Part shown: positions 44,444 through 52,108 of the stretch, piece after piece
Position numbering within the stretch: position 1 is the first letter of the stretch
How the letters are laid out: each line of letters begins with the position of its first letter
DNA from: Mycolicibacterium neoaurum ATCC 25795
GTDB lineage: Bacteria > Actinomycetota > Actinomycetes > Mycobacteriales > Mycobacteriaceae
Length of the DNA stretch: 64,000 bases
Direction: 5' to 3'
Assembly: GCF_000691525.1 (NCBI RefSeq)
Contig: NZ_JMDW01000010.1
Coordinates: forward strand, 124,001 to 188,000
Program-made: the position numbers and the translations under genes
The notes under the pieces: model-generated
Databases searched by the model: none
Told to the model about the DNA's origin: nothing
The model's input: only the letters and a program-made list of their open reading frames with translations

Positions 44444-46194
44444 GCTTTCTTCTCATCCTCACTGCTCTGGGCGGATTGCTCCCGGACCTGCCCGGATGCG
44501 GCGGCGTCGGCTTCCCGCCGTCGGTCTCCGGTGTTGCTGGCGGCGGCCTTGCTCCCGCTTGCGAATCTCCGATTATGCAGCATCGCGGCGAGCACAGCGG
44601 CCAGGCCGATCCCGACCAGCACCGCCTGTACCACCGGCCCCCAGCGGGTGGCGAAGGTGATATCGGACCGCAGCTTCACCACGGAATCCAGATATGCGGG
44701 TTCGAACCACTCGGTGCGTGCCACCACCTGCCCGTCGGGGGCGATCACGGCGCTGATACCGGTGGTTCCCGCGACGACCACATAGCGGTCGTGTTCGACG
44801 GCCCGCAGCCGGGCGAACGCCAGCTGTTGGCGGCTCATGGTCTCGTCGAAGGTCGCGTTGTTGCTCGGCACCGCGAGGAACTGCGCACCCCCGAGCACGG
44901 ATTCGCGGACCGCTCGGTCGAAGATCACCTCCCAGCAGGTGGCGACACCGATGGGGATCCCCGCCGCCTGAACGACACCGTTGTCGGTGCCTGGGACGAA
45001 ATAGCCGGCACGGTCGGCATAGGACGAGAACTTGCGGAAGAAGCCGCGCCAGGGCAGGTACTCACCGAAGGGCTGCACGATGCGCTTGTCGTGGCGGGCC
45101 TGCGGCCCGTTCTCCTGATCCCAGACCAGGACGGAGTTGGTGGTAACCGGCTGGGTGGGCGTGTAATCGGGCGCGGCCAGCACGGTCCCGACCAGGATCG
45201 GTGCACCGATCGCGCGGGCGGCCTCCGAGATCGCCGCCGAGGCGTCGGTGTTGCGCAGCGGGTCGATATCAGAGGAGTTCTCCGGCCAGATGACGACCAT
45301 GGGCTGGGGTGCGCGTCCCGCGCGCACCTCGTCGGCCAGTCGCAATGTCTCCGCGACATGGTTGTCCAGTACCGCACGACGCTGGGCGTTGAAGTCCAGC
45401 CCGAGCCGCGGCACGTTGCCCTGGATGGCGGCCACCGTCACCGTGGGGTGATCTCCGGCGCCGACACCCGATTGCCGCACCGCCGGCCAGACCAGCGCGG
45501 TGGCCAGCAGCACCACGCAGATGCACATGCCGGGCAGCACGGCTTCCGGGCGGGCGGCGTCGACACCGCCGGCACGCCGGGGTCGGTTCGGGTGGCTGTG
45601 TCGCCACCACAGCACGACCTCCAGCGTCAGCGCCGTGAGACTGAACCCCACGAGCGCGGTGGCCACCGACACCAGCGGCGCCCCGCCCACCTGCGCCAGC
45701 GGTAGCAATGGGCCGTCAGTCTGTCCGAAACCGACCACGCCCCAGGGGAACCCACCGAACGGAACCGTCGATTTGAGCCATTCCTGGACCGCCCACTCCG
45801 CGGCGAACCACACCGGCCAACCGGGCAATTGCCGCACCAGCACCGCGAGCAGACCGAACAACGCCGGGAACAGCGCCTCCAACAGCGCCAGCGCAAGCCA
45901 CGGCCCGGTGCCGACGAACAGCCCTATCCACGGCAGCAGCGGCAGGGTGAAGGCCAGCCCGAACAGCAGGCCGTAACCGAACCCGCCGGCGCGCGTCGTC
46001 CGGGCGCGGGTCAGTACCCAACCGAGCAGCGCCAGCGCCGGGAACGCCGTCCACCACCAGCCGACGGGCGGAAAGCTCAAATACAGCAGCGCCCCACCTG
46101 CGATCGATGCCAGCAGGCGAGACCAGCGCGCGACCAGCGCACGCCGCACGATGTCGGTGTAGTGGGCGAACCGGCCGGCCTCGCCGTCACCCAT
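44440..46194 (-). CDS. lnt: Apolipoprotein N-acyltransferase
   Basis: Membrane enzyme of 584 residues that adds the third acyl chain to lipoproteins. An N-terminal part with about six to eight helices ([48 protein letters not shown]) is followed by the nitrilase-like periplasmic domain with the E-K-C triad: Glu in [12 protein letters not shown], Lys in [16 protein letters not shown], Cys in [12 protein letters not shown] last helix and a polar tail end the protein. It helps modify the two lipoproteins and PotD-type protein in this window. Coupled to ppm (four-base overlap) and overlapping the amidohydrolase end by eight bases. Confidence 0.95.
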   Translation of the reverse strand: MGDGEAGRFAHYTDIVRRALVARWSRLLASIAGGALLYLSFPPVGWWWTAFPALALLGWVLTRARTTRAGGFGYGLLFGLAFTLPLLPWIGLFVGTGPWLALALLEALFPALFGLLAVLVRQLPGWPVWFAAEWAVQEWLKSTVPFGGFPWGVVGFGQTDGPLLPLAQVGGAPLVSVATALVGFSLTALTLEVVLWWRHSHPNRPRRAGGVDAARPEAVLPGMCICVVLLATALVWPAVRQSGVGAGDHPTVTVAAIQGNVPRLGLDFNAQRRAVLDNHVAETLRLADEVRAGRAPQPMVVIWPENSSDIDPLRNTDASAAISEAARAIGAPILVGTVLAAPDYTPTQPVTTNSVLVWDQENGPQARHDKRIVQPFGEYLPWRGFFRKFSSYADRAGYFVPGTDNGVVQAAGIPIGVATCWEVIFDRAVRESVLGGAQFLAVPSNNATFDETMSRQQLAFARLRAVEHDRYVVVAGTTGISAVIAPDGQVVARTEWFEPAYLDSVVKLRSDITFATRWGPVVQAVLVGIGLAAVLAAMLHNRRFASGSKAAASNTGDRRREADAAASGQVREQSAQSSEDEKKA

Positions 46195-47785
46195 ACAGCA
46201 CCACGCCTCGATGCACAGTCCGCAGGCAGCGTGGCAGCACCCCGTCCAGGTTCGGCAGCGCGGGCACCCGCGACCGCGGATCGGTCGACCACCGCGCGGC
46301 CGCGTCGTTGGCGGGGGTACTGACCTCCAGCGGGCCTGTTTCCCAGATGGCGTAGCTGGCGGGGGCGCCGGGAACCAGCGTCCCGGTCACACCGTCGCGC
46401 ACTCCCCCGGCCCGCCATGCTCCGCGGGTGGCCGCCGAGAACGCTGCGCGAGCAGAGATCCCACTGCCCGGGGTCCGATGTTGGACAGCCGCGCGGACCG
46501 CCTCCCAGGGGTTGAGCCCGGTCACCGGACTGTCTGAGCCGAAGGCGAGGGGCACGCCTTGAGATGCTAACAGCGCGAACGGATTCAGAAGCGCGGCACG
46601 ATCGGCGCCGAGCCGCTGCGCGTACATGCCCTCGGGACCGCCCCAGAGCGCATCGAAAGCGGGCTGGACGCTGGCGATGATCCCCCATCGCCCGAGATCG
46701 GCGGCCTGTTCGGAATCGACCATCTCCAGATGCTCGAGCCGGTGGCCGCAGCGGGCGACCGCCGGACCCCCGAACCGCTCGACGACCTGCCGCACCGCCG
46801 CGGTAACCTCGCTGACGGCGGCGTCACCGATGACATGGAACCCCGCCGGGACACCTGCCTCGGTACAGGCATGCAGATGCGCGATGATCTGGTCGCTGTC
46901 GAGGTAGCGATTGCCGCACGTGTGGTTCGCATCGGCGTAGGGCTCGTGCAGCCATGCCGTGCGTGACCCCAGCGCGCCGTCGACGAAAAGGTCACCGGCC
47001 AGCCCCGCGGCGCCGGTGGACGCCATCAGGTCGCGGGCGGCGGCCGCACTGTCGACGGCCTCGCCCCAATAGCCCGTGATCTGTACGCCGTGTTCGAGCG
47101 AGAGCACGGCATCCCAGTCCTCGCGGCCGCCGATATCGGGGCCACCACACTCGTGCACGGCGGCGATACCGTGCGCGGCGGCCGCATCCAGCGCGGCGTG
47201 CTGGGCATCGCGCCGCTGCCGGGGTGTCAGCATCTCGCGGGCGGCCGCGCGGACGAGGTGATGGGCGGCCGCGGTCAGCGGTCGCTGGGGATCGAAGCCC
47301 GTAGCCACCTCAAGCCCGGTGGCCGCGGACCGCAGACCGGTGGAGGCCACCGCGGAGTGCACGTCGACACGGCTGAGGTAGGCAGGGCGGTCGCCGAGAA
47401 TTCCGTCGATCTCGACGGTGCTCGGTGGCGTGCGGTCGGGCCAGTCCGACTCGTCCCAGCCGGAACCCCAGATGATGCCGTCGGGATGGGCGGCGGCGTG
47501 GGCGGCGAGCAGGCTCAGGCAATGTGGCCGAGAGGTGGCCGAGCGCAGGTCCAGCCCGGTCAGACTCAGTCCGGTCGCGGTCAGGTGGACGTGGCTGTCG
47601 ACGAATGCCGGGGCCACGAACGCGCCGTCCAGATCGACCACCTCGGCGTCGGGGAACTCCGCTTGCGCCGTGTCATCGGCACCCAGCCACATGACGGTGC
47701 CGTCCGGTCCGTCGCCGAAGGCGATCGCGGTGGCGTCGGGTGCGGCGGGACTGTGCACCCGGCCGTTGATCAACAGTGTCGTCAC
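46187..47785 (-). CDS. Amidohydrolase-family protein (YtcJ/deformylase-like)
   Basis: Protein of 532 residues with the metal-dependent hydrolase barrel. Seen: [24 protein letters not shown] with the HxH metal site near 70, [41 protein letters not shown] and [12 protein letters not shown] for the later metal ligands, and [16 protein letters not shown] for the last Asp. This pattern belongs to the YtcJ / N-substituted-formamide-deformylase group. Substrate unknown. It overlaps lnt by eight bases and precedes it in what is likely a four-gene operon with fxsA first. Confidence 0.88.
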   Translation of the reverse strand: MTTLLINGRVHSPAAPDATAIAFGDGPDGTVMWLGADDTAQAEFPDAEVVDLDGAFVAPAFVDSHVHLTATGLSLTGLDLRSATSRPHCLSLLAAHAAAHPDGIIWGSGWDESDWPDRTPPSTVEIDGILGDRPAYLSRVDVHSAVASTGLRSAATGLEVATGFDPQRPLTAAAHHLVRAAAREMLTPRQRRDAQHAALDAAAAHGIAAVHECGGPDIGGREDWDAVLSLEHGVQITGYWGEAVDSAAAARDLMASTGAAGLAGDLFVDGALGSRTAWLHEPYADANHTCGNRYLDSDQIIAHLHACTEAGVPAGFHVIGDAAVSEVTAAVRQVVERFGGPAVARCGHRLEHLEMVDSEQAADLGRWGIIASVQPAFDALWGGPEGMYAQRLGADRAALLNPFALLASQGVPLAFGSDSPVTGLNPWEAVRAAVQHRTPGSGISARAAFSAATRGAWRAGGVRDGVTGTLVPGAPASYAIWETGPLEVSTPANDAAARWSTDPRSRVPALPNLDGVLPRCLRTVHRGVVLYG

Positions 47786-47797
47786 GAAGGAGACACG

Positions 47798-48316
47798 TTA
47801 ATCGTTGCGGATGACCCGGTAGTCCAGCGCAGTCGGATCGGGGCGCGTCGACGACGATCCGTCGACGTCCACGACATCGATGACCTCACCCTCGACGTAC
47901 TCGGGAGCGCGGCGCTGCGCCCGGCCGAAACCGCCCGGGTAGACCGTGACGACCGGGGTGGCGGCGAGCTTGCGACCGACGATCCCGACGGCGATCGGCC
48001 GGGCGATGCGGCGGGTCGGCGGCAGCAACAGCAGCGCACCGAGCAGCGTGCTGGCCAGCCCCGGGATCACGACCAGCACCGCGCCGAGCGCCACCAAAGC
48101 GCTGTCGGTGGCCAGCGCGCCGGAGGCCGAGCGCGAGTTCAGCGCGGATTGCAGTCGGGCGAGGTGGCGGGTGACCTGGGAACCGGCCAGCGCCAGGCCG
48201 ACCACGAAGGTGACCATGATCGCCAGCACCGTCCAGCCGAAGCCGATGGCCGAGACCAGCCCGACCACCACGGACAGTTCGACCAGTACGTAGATCAGGA
48301 ACATCCGCATTGCCAT
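47798..48316 (-). CDS. fxsA: FxsA-family membrane protein
   Basis: Protein of 172 residues. Hydrophobic N-terminal half with MFLIYVLVELSVVVGLVSAIGFGWTVLAIM, GLALAGSQVTRHLARLQ, and VIPGLASTLLGALLLLPPTRRIARP, the FxsA pattern; a polar tail of about 60 residues follows. E. coli FxsA eases phage T7 exclusion when overproduced; its role in mycobacteria is not known. Start ATG 48316 or 48307. Conserved next to the ppm/lnt genes in mycobacteria (Rv2053c region). Confidence 0.9.
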   Translation of the reverse strand: MAMRMFLIYVLVELSVVVGLVSAIGFGWTVLAIMVTFVVGLALAGSQVTRHLARLQSALNSRSASGALATDSALVALGAVLVVIPGLASTLLGALLLLPPTRRIARPIAVGIVGRKLAATPVVTVYPGGFGRAQRRAPEYVEGEVIDVVDVDGSSSTRPDPTALDYRVIRND

Positions 48317-48365
48317 GTCCGGTCAACGTACGGGGTGCCGTGCGGGTTCCTGGATCGCCACTGTC

Positions 48366-48423
48366 CAGTCAGGTCAGGCCCGGTCAGGTCAGGGCCCGGT
48401 CAGGTCAAGGCCCGGTCAGGTCA
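48366..48423. repeat. Tandem repeat of GGCCCGGTCAGGTCA, period 16
   Basis: Three copies of the 15-base core (48377-48391, 48393-48407, 48409-48423) are separated by one base, and a shortened copy stands to the left (48366-48376). The array lies between the fxsA-like start and the Rieske oxygenase end and overlaps the last codons of the latter, whose stop TGA comes from the last copy. Confidence 0.93.
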
Positions 48424-49588
48424 ACGCGATGCCCAGCTCGGCGGCGAACACCGTGATCATGTGCTGCACACCTATCTCGTTGCGGCCGATGATCATGTGA
48501 TCGTGCTGTGCGTGGCGAACGCCCTCACCGCACTGCGGGAGCATGACGAAATCCTCATCGCGCACGGCTGCGTGCACGCCCTCGAAGATCAGGTCGTAGG
48601 TGGCGCGCATCTCGTCGTTCTCGGCGGGCACCCGACTCATCCAGCTGTGCCGCACGGTGCACCGGGTGGGCTCCCCGGCGGGCAACATGTCGATGATCTC
48701 GACGCCGACCGGGCTGTTGGCCAGAATCAGGTTGGGGTAGATCCAGTAGATCACCCCCATGTTCATGTGCGGATCCCACGACCCTGACGGGTCGTCGGCG
48801 AGGTTGCGGATCCAGTTGAACGGGAAGCCGATTCGGTGGTGTCGGCCGAACTCGTCATAGACACCGGTGTTGGCCAGTGTGTTCTGGCCGATGACGCTCT
48901 CGCCGTGCACGAACGGGAAGTGGTAGCCCTCGGCGAACGCCTCCAGTGCACCCTTCCAGGACACCTGGGACTGGAATTCCTTCTCGCCGTGATAGCCGTA
49001 GGAGGTGTAATCCAGCAGTGCGAGCTCGGGGCCGAGCGTGCCGAGGTGGGTGTCGACATCGATATCGGCGTCCGCGGTCAGCACGGCCCAGATGAAGCCA
49101 TGCCGCTCCTGGCTGGGCAGTTCGACCAATCCGTAGTCGGCCTTGTCCATCGAATCGAATCCAGCCTGGCCGGGGACGACGAACAGCTCGCCGGTGTTGC
49201 GGTAGCTCCAGGCGTGGTAGGGGCAGACGAAACGGGACGCGTTGCCCGACCCGCACGCCGGCATCGCCCCGCGGTGCCTGCAGTAGTTGAGGAAGACGTG
49301 GCTGTGGCCGTGCCGGTCGCGCGTGACCAGCAGCGAATCACCGAGCACGGACCGCACGACGTAGTCGTTGATGCCCGCGATCTGCGCGCTCGGCACGATG
49401 GCCAGCGGCACCCTGCGCAGGATCTGGGACTCTTCGACCTCGGTGACCTTGGGGTCGCGGTAGTAGTGCAGCGGCACCCGCAGCTCACGCTCGGCCATAT
49501 CGGTGGTCTTGCCGATGGCGTGTGCGAGGGCGCGACGGGTCAGTTCCTCGTCCCGGTTGCTCACCGGTGTTCCGATCGATGTGGTCAT
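48416..49588 (-). CDS. Rieske non-haem iron oxygenase, alpha subunit
   Basis: Oxygenase of 390 residues of the aromatic-ring-hydroxylating group. The Rieske cluster motif is CRHRG...CPYHAW (CxH-x17-CxxH) near 92-115; the catalytic iron site is EGYHFPFVH (2-His) with a later Asp in RDEDFVMLP. A reductase partner is not nearby. Start ATG 49588 (MTTSIGTPV) is chosen; the frame runs on to 49702 over the operator. It is divergent from a TetR regulator with a perfect operator-like dyad between them. The C-terminus ends within a tandem repeat. Substrate may be an aromatic, steroid or quaternary amine compound. Confidence 0.93.
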   Translation of the reverse strand: MTTSIGTPVSNRDEELTRRALAHAIGKTTDMAERELRVPLHYYRDPKVTEVEESQILRRVPLAIVPSAQIAGINDYVVRSVLGDSLLVTRDRHGHSHVFLNYCRHRGAMPACGSGNASRFVCPYHAWSYRNTGELFVVPGQAGFDSMDKADYGLVELPSQERHGFIWAVLTADADIDVDTHLGTLGPELALLDYTSYGYHGEKEFQSQVSWKGALEAFAEGYHFPFVHGESVIGQNTLANTGVYDEFGRHHRIGFPFNWIRNLADDPSGSWDPHMNMGVIYWIYPNLILANSPVGVEIIDMLPAGEPTRCTVRHSWMSRVPAENDEMRATYDLIFEGVHAAVRDEDFVMLPQCGEGVRHAQHDHMIIGRNEIGVQHMITVFAAELGIALT

Positions 49589-49592
49589 GAAT

Positions 49593-49628
49593 TCAGAACA
49601 TACATCAGAGATCATTTGTATGTTCTGA
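49593..49628. promoter_or_regulatory. TetR operator candidate, 12-bp perfect arms
   Basis: TCAGAACATACA (49593-49604), 12-base spacer, TGTATGTTCTGA (49617-49628). The arms are exact complements. It lies four bases before the oxygenase ATG and 62 bases before the TetR ATG, in an AT-rich gap; occupancy would block the oxygenase promoter and autoregulate the regulator. Confidence 0.8.
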
Positions 49629-49690
49629 TTCCACTTCTGATTCAGCGATGAAGCTCTTCCCTGTGCGCGTCGGGATGGCACGATGCCTGC

Positions 49691-50308
49691 ATGCGCAGAC
49701 ACGGATGGGGCGGTGACATCCCCGCCGACGACGACGAGGCCGCACGCCGCATCATCGACGCCGCCCGCGCCTGCATCGACGAGCGCGGGTCGGTCACCAT
49801 CTCCGATGTCGCGACCGCCCTGGGAATCACACGCCAGACGGTCTACCGCTATTTCGCGACCCAGGATTCGCTGCTGCAGGCGACCGCCCTGGCCTCAGTC
49901 GGCGGTTTCCTCGACCGCCTCGCCGCAGATCTCCATGCGATCGACGACCCGACCGTCGCGGTCGTGGAGGGCATCGCCTACACCCTGGAACAGCTACCGC
50001 ACGATCGGTACCTGGGATTGGTCATGCATCCCGGACGGGCCAGCGCCTTCGCCGTCGGCGTCACCGCCGATGTGGCGATCGCGTTCGGACGGTCGATCCT
50101 GGAGCGCTTCGACGTCGACTGGGCCGCATCGGGTTTCACCGCAGAGCGCTTCGACGAACTCATCGAGTTCATGCTGCGCGTATTACAGTCGTTCATCCTC
50201 GATCCCGAGGGCCCGAGCCGCCGCGGCACCGAACTTCGCGGATTCCTGCACCGGTGGGTCGCCCCCGCCGTGCTCGCGGCATCGGGTGCGGATCGCACCG
50301 CTCGTTGA
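49691..50308 (+). CDS. TetR-family regulator of the Rieske oxygenase
   Basis: Repressor of 205 residues. The helix-turn-helix is AARACIDERGSVTISDVATALGITRQTVYRYFATQDSLLQATAL (about 22-65), followed by an all-helical ligand domain without close likeness I recognise. ATG 49691 has only a weak ribosome site. Divergent from the oxygenase gene and the 36-bp dyad, so it should repress it until a substrate-like ligand binds. Confidence 0.92.
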   Translation: MRRHGWGGDIPADDDEAARRIIDAARACIDERGSVTISDVATALGITRQTVYRYFATQDSLLQATALASVGGFLDRLAADLHAIDDPTVAVVEGIAYTLEQLPHDRYLGLVMHPGRASAFAVGVTADVAIAFGRSILERFDVDWAASGFTAERFDELIEFMLRVLQSFILDPEGPSRRGTELRGFLHRWVAPAVLAASGADRTAR

Positions 50309-50336
50309 CACCTGAGCCCTTCGACACCTGAGCCCT

Positions 50337-50723
50337 TTAGTCCACCGGGCTGACCTCGATGGCGGCATGTACCTTGTCCACCCCGCCGCGGATCAGCGCC
50401 TGCGGAATCCACCACCAGGCGTGCCACCAGTACCGCCGGGTCACCATGTCGAACACCCGGCGGGTCTCGGATTTCGGCAGGTTGCGGGCGACGGCCTCGA
50501 CGGGTTCACCCTTGACCTTGCCGAGGACTCCGCACTTCTGGATGGTCACGCGCGGCGTGTTCTTGATCCGCTTGGTCTTCCACGATCCGTCATCGGTGCT
50601 GATCAACAGCTTGCCCTCGTGCGGCACACCCCACACCGGCGTCGGCTTGGGCCTGCCGTCCTTGGTGAACGTGGTCAGCAGCAGGTACTTCTCGCGGTAG
50701 ACCTCATCGAATGTCGGAGCCAT
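50337..50723 (-). CDS. PPOX-class F420-dependent oxidoreductase, copy 1
   Basis: Protein of 128 residues of the split-beta-barrel group. Seen: REKYLLLTTFTKDGRPKPTPVWGVPHEGKLLISTDDGSWKTKRIKNTPRVTIQ, the pattern of mycobacterial F420-type PPOX proteins. Such enzymes reduce or oxidise small substrates with deazaflavin F420. It lies on one side of purU; a close paralogue stands on the other side. The C-terminal part is Trp-rich (YWWHAWWWIPQAL). Confidence 0.88.
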   Translation of the reverse strand: MAPTFDEVYREKYLLLTTFTKDGRPKPTPVWGVPHEGKLLISTDDGSWKTKRIKNTPRVTIQKCGVLGKVKGEPVEAVARNLPKSETRRVFDMVTRRYWWHAWWWIPQALIRGGVDKVHAAIEVSPVD

Positions 50724-50750
50724 GGCAACAGTTCACCACGCCGGGACGCC

Positions 50751-50785
50751 GGGCACTCAGAAGATGATGGGCACTCAGAAGATGA
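50751..50785. repeat. 18-bp direct duplication at the purU end
   Basis: GGGCACTCAGAAGATGAT at 50751-50768 is repeated from 50769 (17 of 18 bases). The purU stop codon (50775-50777) lies in the second copy, so the first copy is a duplicate of the gene's end. Confidence 0.9.
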
Positions 50786-51671
50786 CGGTCTCACCGTGGT
50801 GGCGGACGACCCGGTCCTGGCAATGCCACAGCACCGCCCTGGACAGCACCGCGCGCTCGACATCGGCGCCGAGGCGCACCAGATCCTCGACGGTGTGGGT
50901 GTGGTCGACGCGCACCACGTCCTGCTCGATGATGGGGCCTTCATCGAGGTCCTCGGTCACGTAGTGGGCGGTGGCGCCGACCAGCTTTACACCGCGCTCC
51001 TTGGCCCGTCGATAGGTGTTGGCGCCGATGAACGCGGGCAGGAACGAATGGTGGATGTTGATCAGCGGGCAACCGATCTGATTCAGGAACCCGGGCGTGA
51101 CGATCTGCATGTAACGCGCCAGCACGACGAGGTCGACGTTGCCCTTGAGCAGTTCCAGCTGGCGCGCCTCGGCCTCGGCGCGTGTGTCACGCGTCGCGGG
51201 GATGTAGACGAAGGGCACCCCGAACGGGCGCACCTGGTCGGCGAGGTCGGGGTGATTGGCGATGACCATGACCACCGACATGTCCAGTTCACCGCGACGA
51301 TTGCGCCAGAGCAGGTCGAGCAGGCAGTGGTCGGCCGTCGAGGCGAAGATGGCCACCCGCTTGGGGGTGGCGGCATCGGTGAACCGGTGATCGATATCGA
51401 ACTCGGGCGCGATCCGCTCGGCGAACCGGGCCTCCAGTTCCGGCCGGGCAGCGGCAAGCCCCGGGAGGTGGAACACGGTGCGCTGCAGGAAGGTGCCGCC
51501 CTCGGCCTCGGTGGAATGCTGGTCGAGAGAGATGATGTTCGCGCCGGCCTCGGTGAGGAAGGTCGAGACCGCGGCGACGATGCCGGCCCGGTCCGGACAG
51601 CGCAACAAGAGCCTGCCGATGTCCTTGTGCCGTGCCGACTTCGACGTGCCCGTCGGATAACTCGAGGTCAT
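50775..51671 (-). CDS. purU: Formyltetrahydrofolate deformylase
   Basis: Enzyme of 298 residues that releases formate from 10-formyl-THF, balancing one-carbon pools and feeding PurT-like or other reactions. An N-terminal ACT domain (about 15-95; LLLRCPDRAGIVAAVSTFLTEAGANIISLDQHST) is followed by the formyltransferase fold, with HHSFLPAFIGANTYRRA (catalytic His), KLVGATAHYVTEDLDEGPIIEQDV (catalytic Asp). Its ATG shares one base with the stop of the upstream PPOX gene (TGATG), so they are coupled. Confidence 0.95.
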   Translation of the reverse strand: MTSSYPTGTSKSARHKDIGRLLLRCPDRAGIVAAVSTFLTEAGANIISLDQHSTEAEGGTFLQRTVFHLPGLAAARPELEARFAERIAPEFDIDHRFTDAATPKRVAIFASTADHCLLDLLWRNRRGELDMSVVMVIANHPDLADQVRPFGVPFVYIPATRDTRAEAEARQLELLKGNVDLVVLARYMQIVTPGFLNQIGCPLINIHHSFLPAFIGANTYRRAKERGVKLVGATAHYVTEDLDEGPIIEQDVVRVDHTHTVEDLVRLGADVERAVLSRAVLWHCQDRVVRHHGETVIF

Positions 51672-52057
51672 CAGGAGTCGGCCGCGCGCAACTCCAGCGC
51701 GACGTTGTTCTTCATCCCGCCACGGAGTTTGGAGAACAGGCCGAACAGCTTGCCCACGATGCCGTAGCGCCGAGCGATCCCGTCATAGGTGCGGCGCAGC
51801 GCGGCCTCGTCCAGGATGGCCGCCACCGCCTCGACCGGTTCACTCTTCGGATTGCCGCGACGATCGCAGACGGCCACCGTCACCCGGGGGGTGTTGCGGA
51901 TCCGCTTGACCTTCCAGGAGCCGGCCTGGGTCACCACCAGCAGCCGATCCCCGTCGGGCACCGCCCAGATCGCGGTGGGCTTTCCGCGCCCGTCCTTGGT
52001 GAAGGTGGTGAGCAGGACGTAGTCGGCCTTGGCGACGTCGGCGAAGGTGAGAGCCAT
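51671..52057 (-). CDS. PPOX-class F420-dependent oxidoreductase, copy 2
   Basis: Protein of 128 residues, very like copy 1: YVLLTTFTKDGRGKPTAIWAVPDGDRLLVVTQAGSWKVKRIRNTPRVTVAVCDRRGNPKSEPVEA. Conserved in position next to cobN in mycobacteria (Rv2061c by memory), which makes this the likely original copy and 50337-50723 the duplicate. Coupled to purU by one-base overlap, and separated from cobN by a GC palindrome. Confidence 0.9.
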   Translation of the reverse strand: MALTFADVAKADYVLLTTFTKDGRGKPTAIWAVPDGDRLLVVTQAGSWKVKRIRNTPRVTVAVCDRRGNPKSEPVEAVAAILDEAALRRTYDGIARRYGIVGKLFGLFSKLRGGMKNNVALELRAADS

Positions 52058-52059
52058 GC

Positions 52060-52090
52060 GCGCAATCCTAGTGCGCGGGAGGGATTGCGC
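52060..52090. repeat. Inverted repeat GCGCAATCC/GGATTGCGC
   Basis: GCGCAATCC (52060-52068) and GGATTGCGC (52082-52090) are perfect 9-bp arms with a 13-base spacer, just upstream of the PPOX gene start on the minus strand. It may be an operator or part of the adjoining cobN terminator. Confidence 0.55.
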
Positions 52091-52108
52091 CGGCCGGCGC
52101 CGGCCGGC
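52089..52108. terminator. 20-bp GC palindrome right after the cobN stop
   Basis: GCCGGCCGGCGCCGGCCGGC is its own exact complement and ends at the base next to the cobN stop codon. It would fold into a very stable hairpin in the cobN message and probably ends or protects it. Confidence 0.6.

Noticed and set aside
47090..48787. 565-codon plus-strand frame crossing amidohydrolase, fxsA-like and oxygenase genes
   Set aside because: Crosses three supported minus-strand genes and includes the tandem repeat; composition of a shadow.
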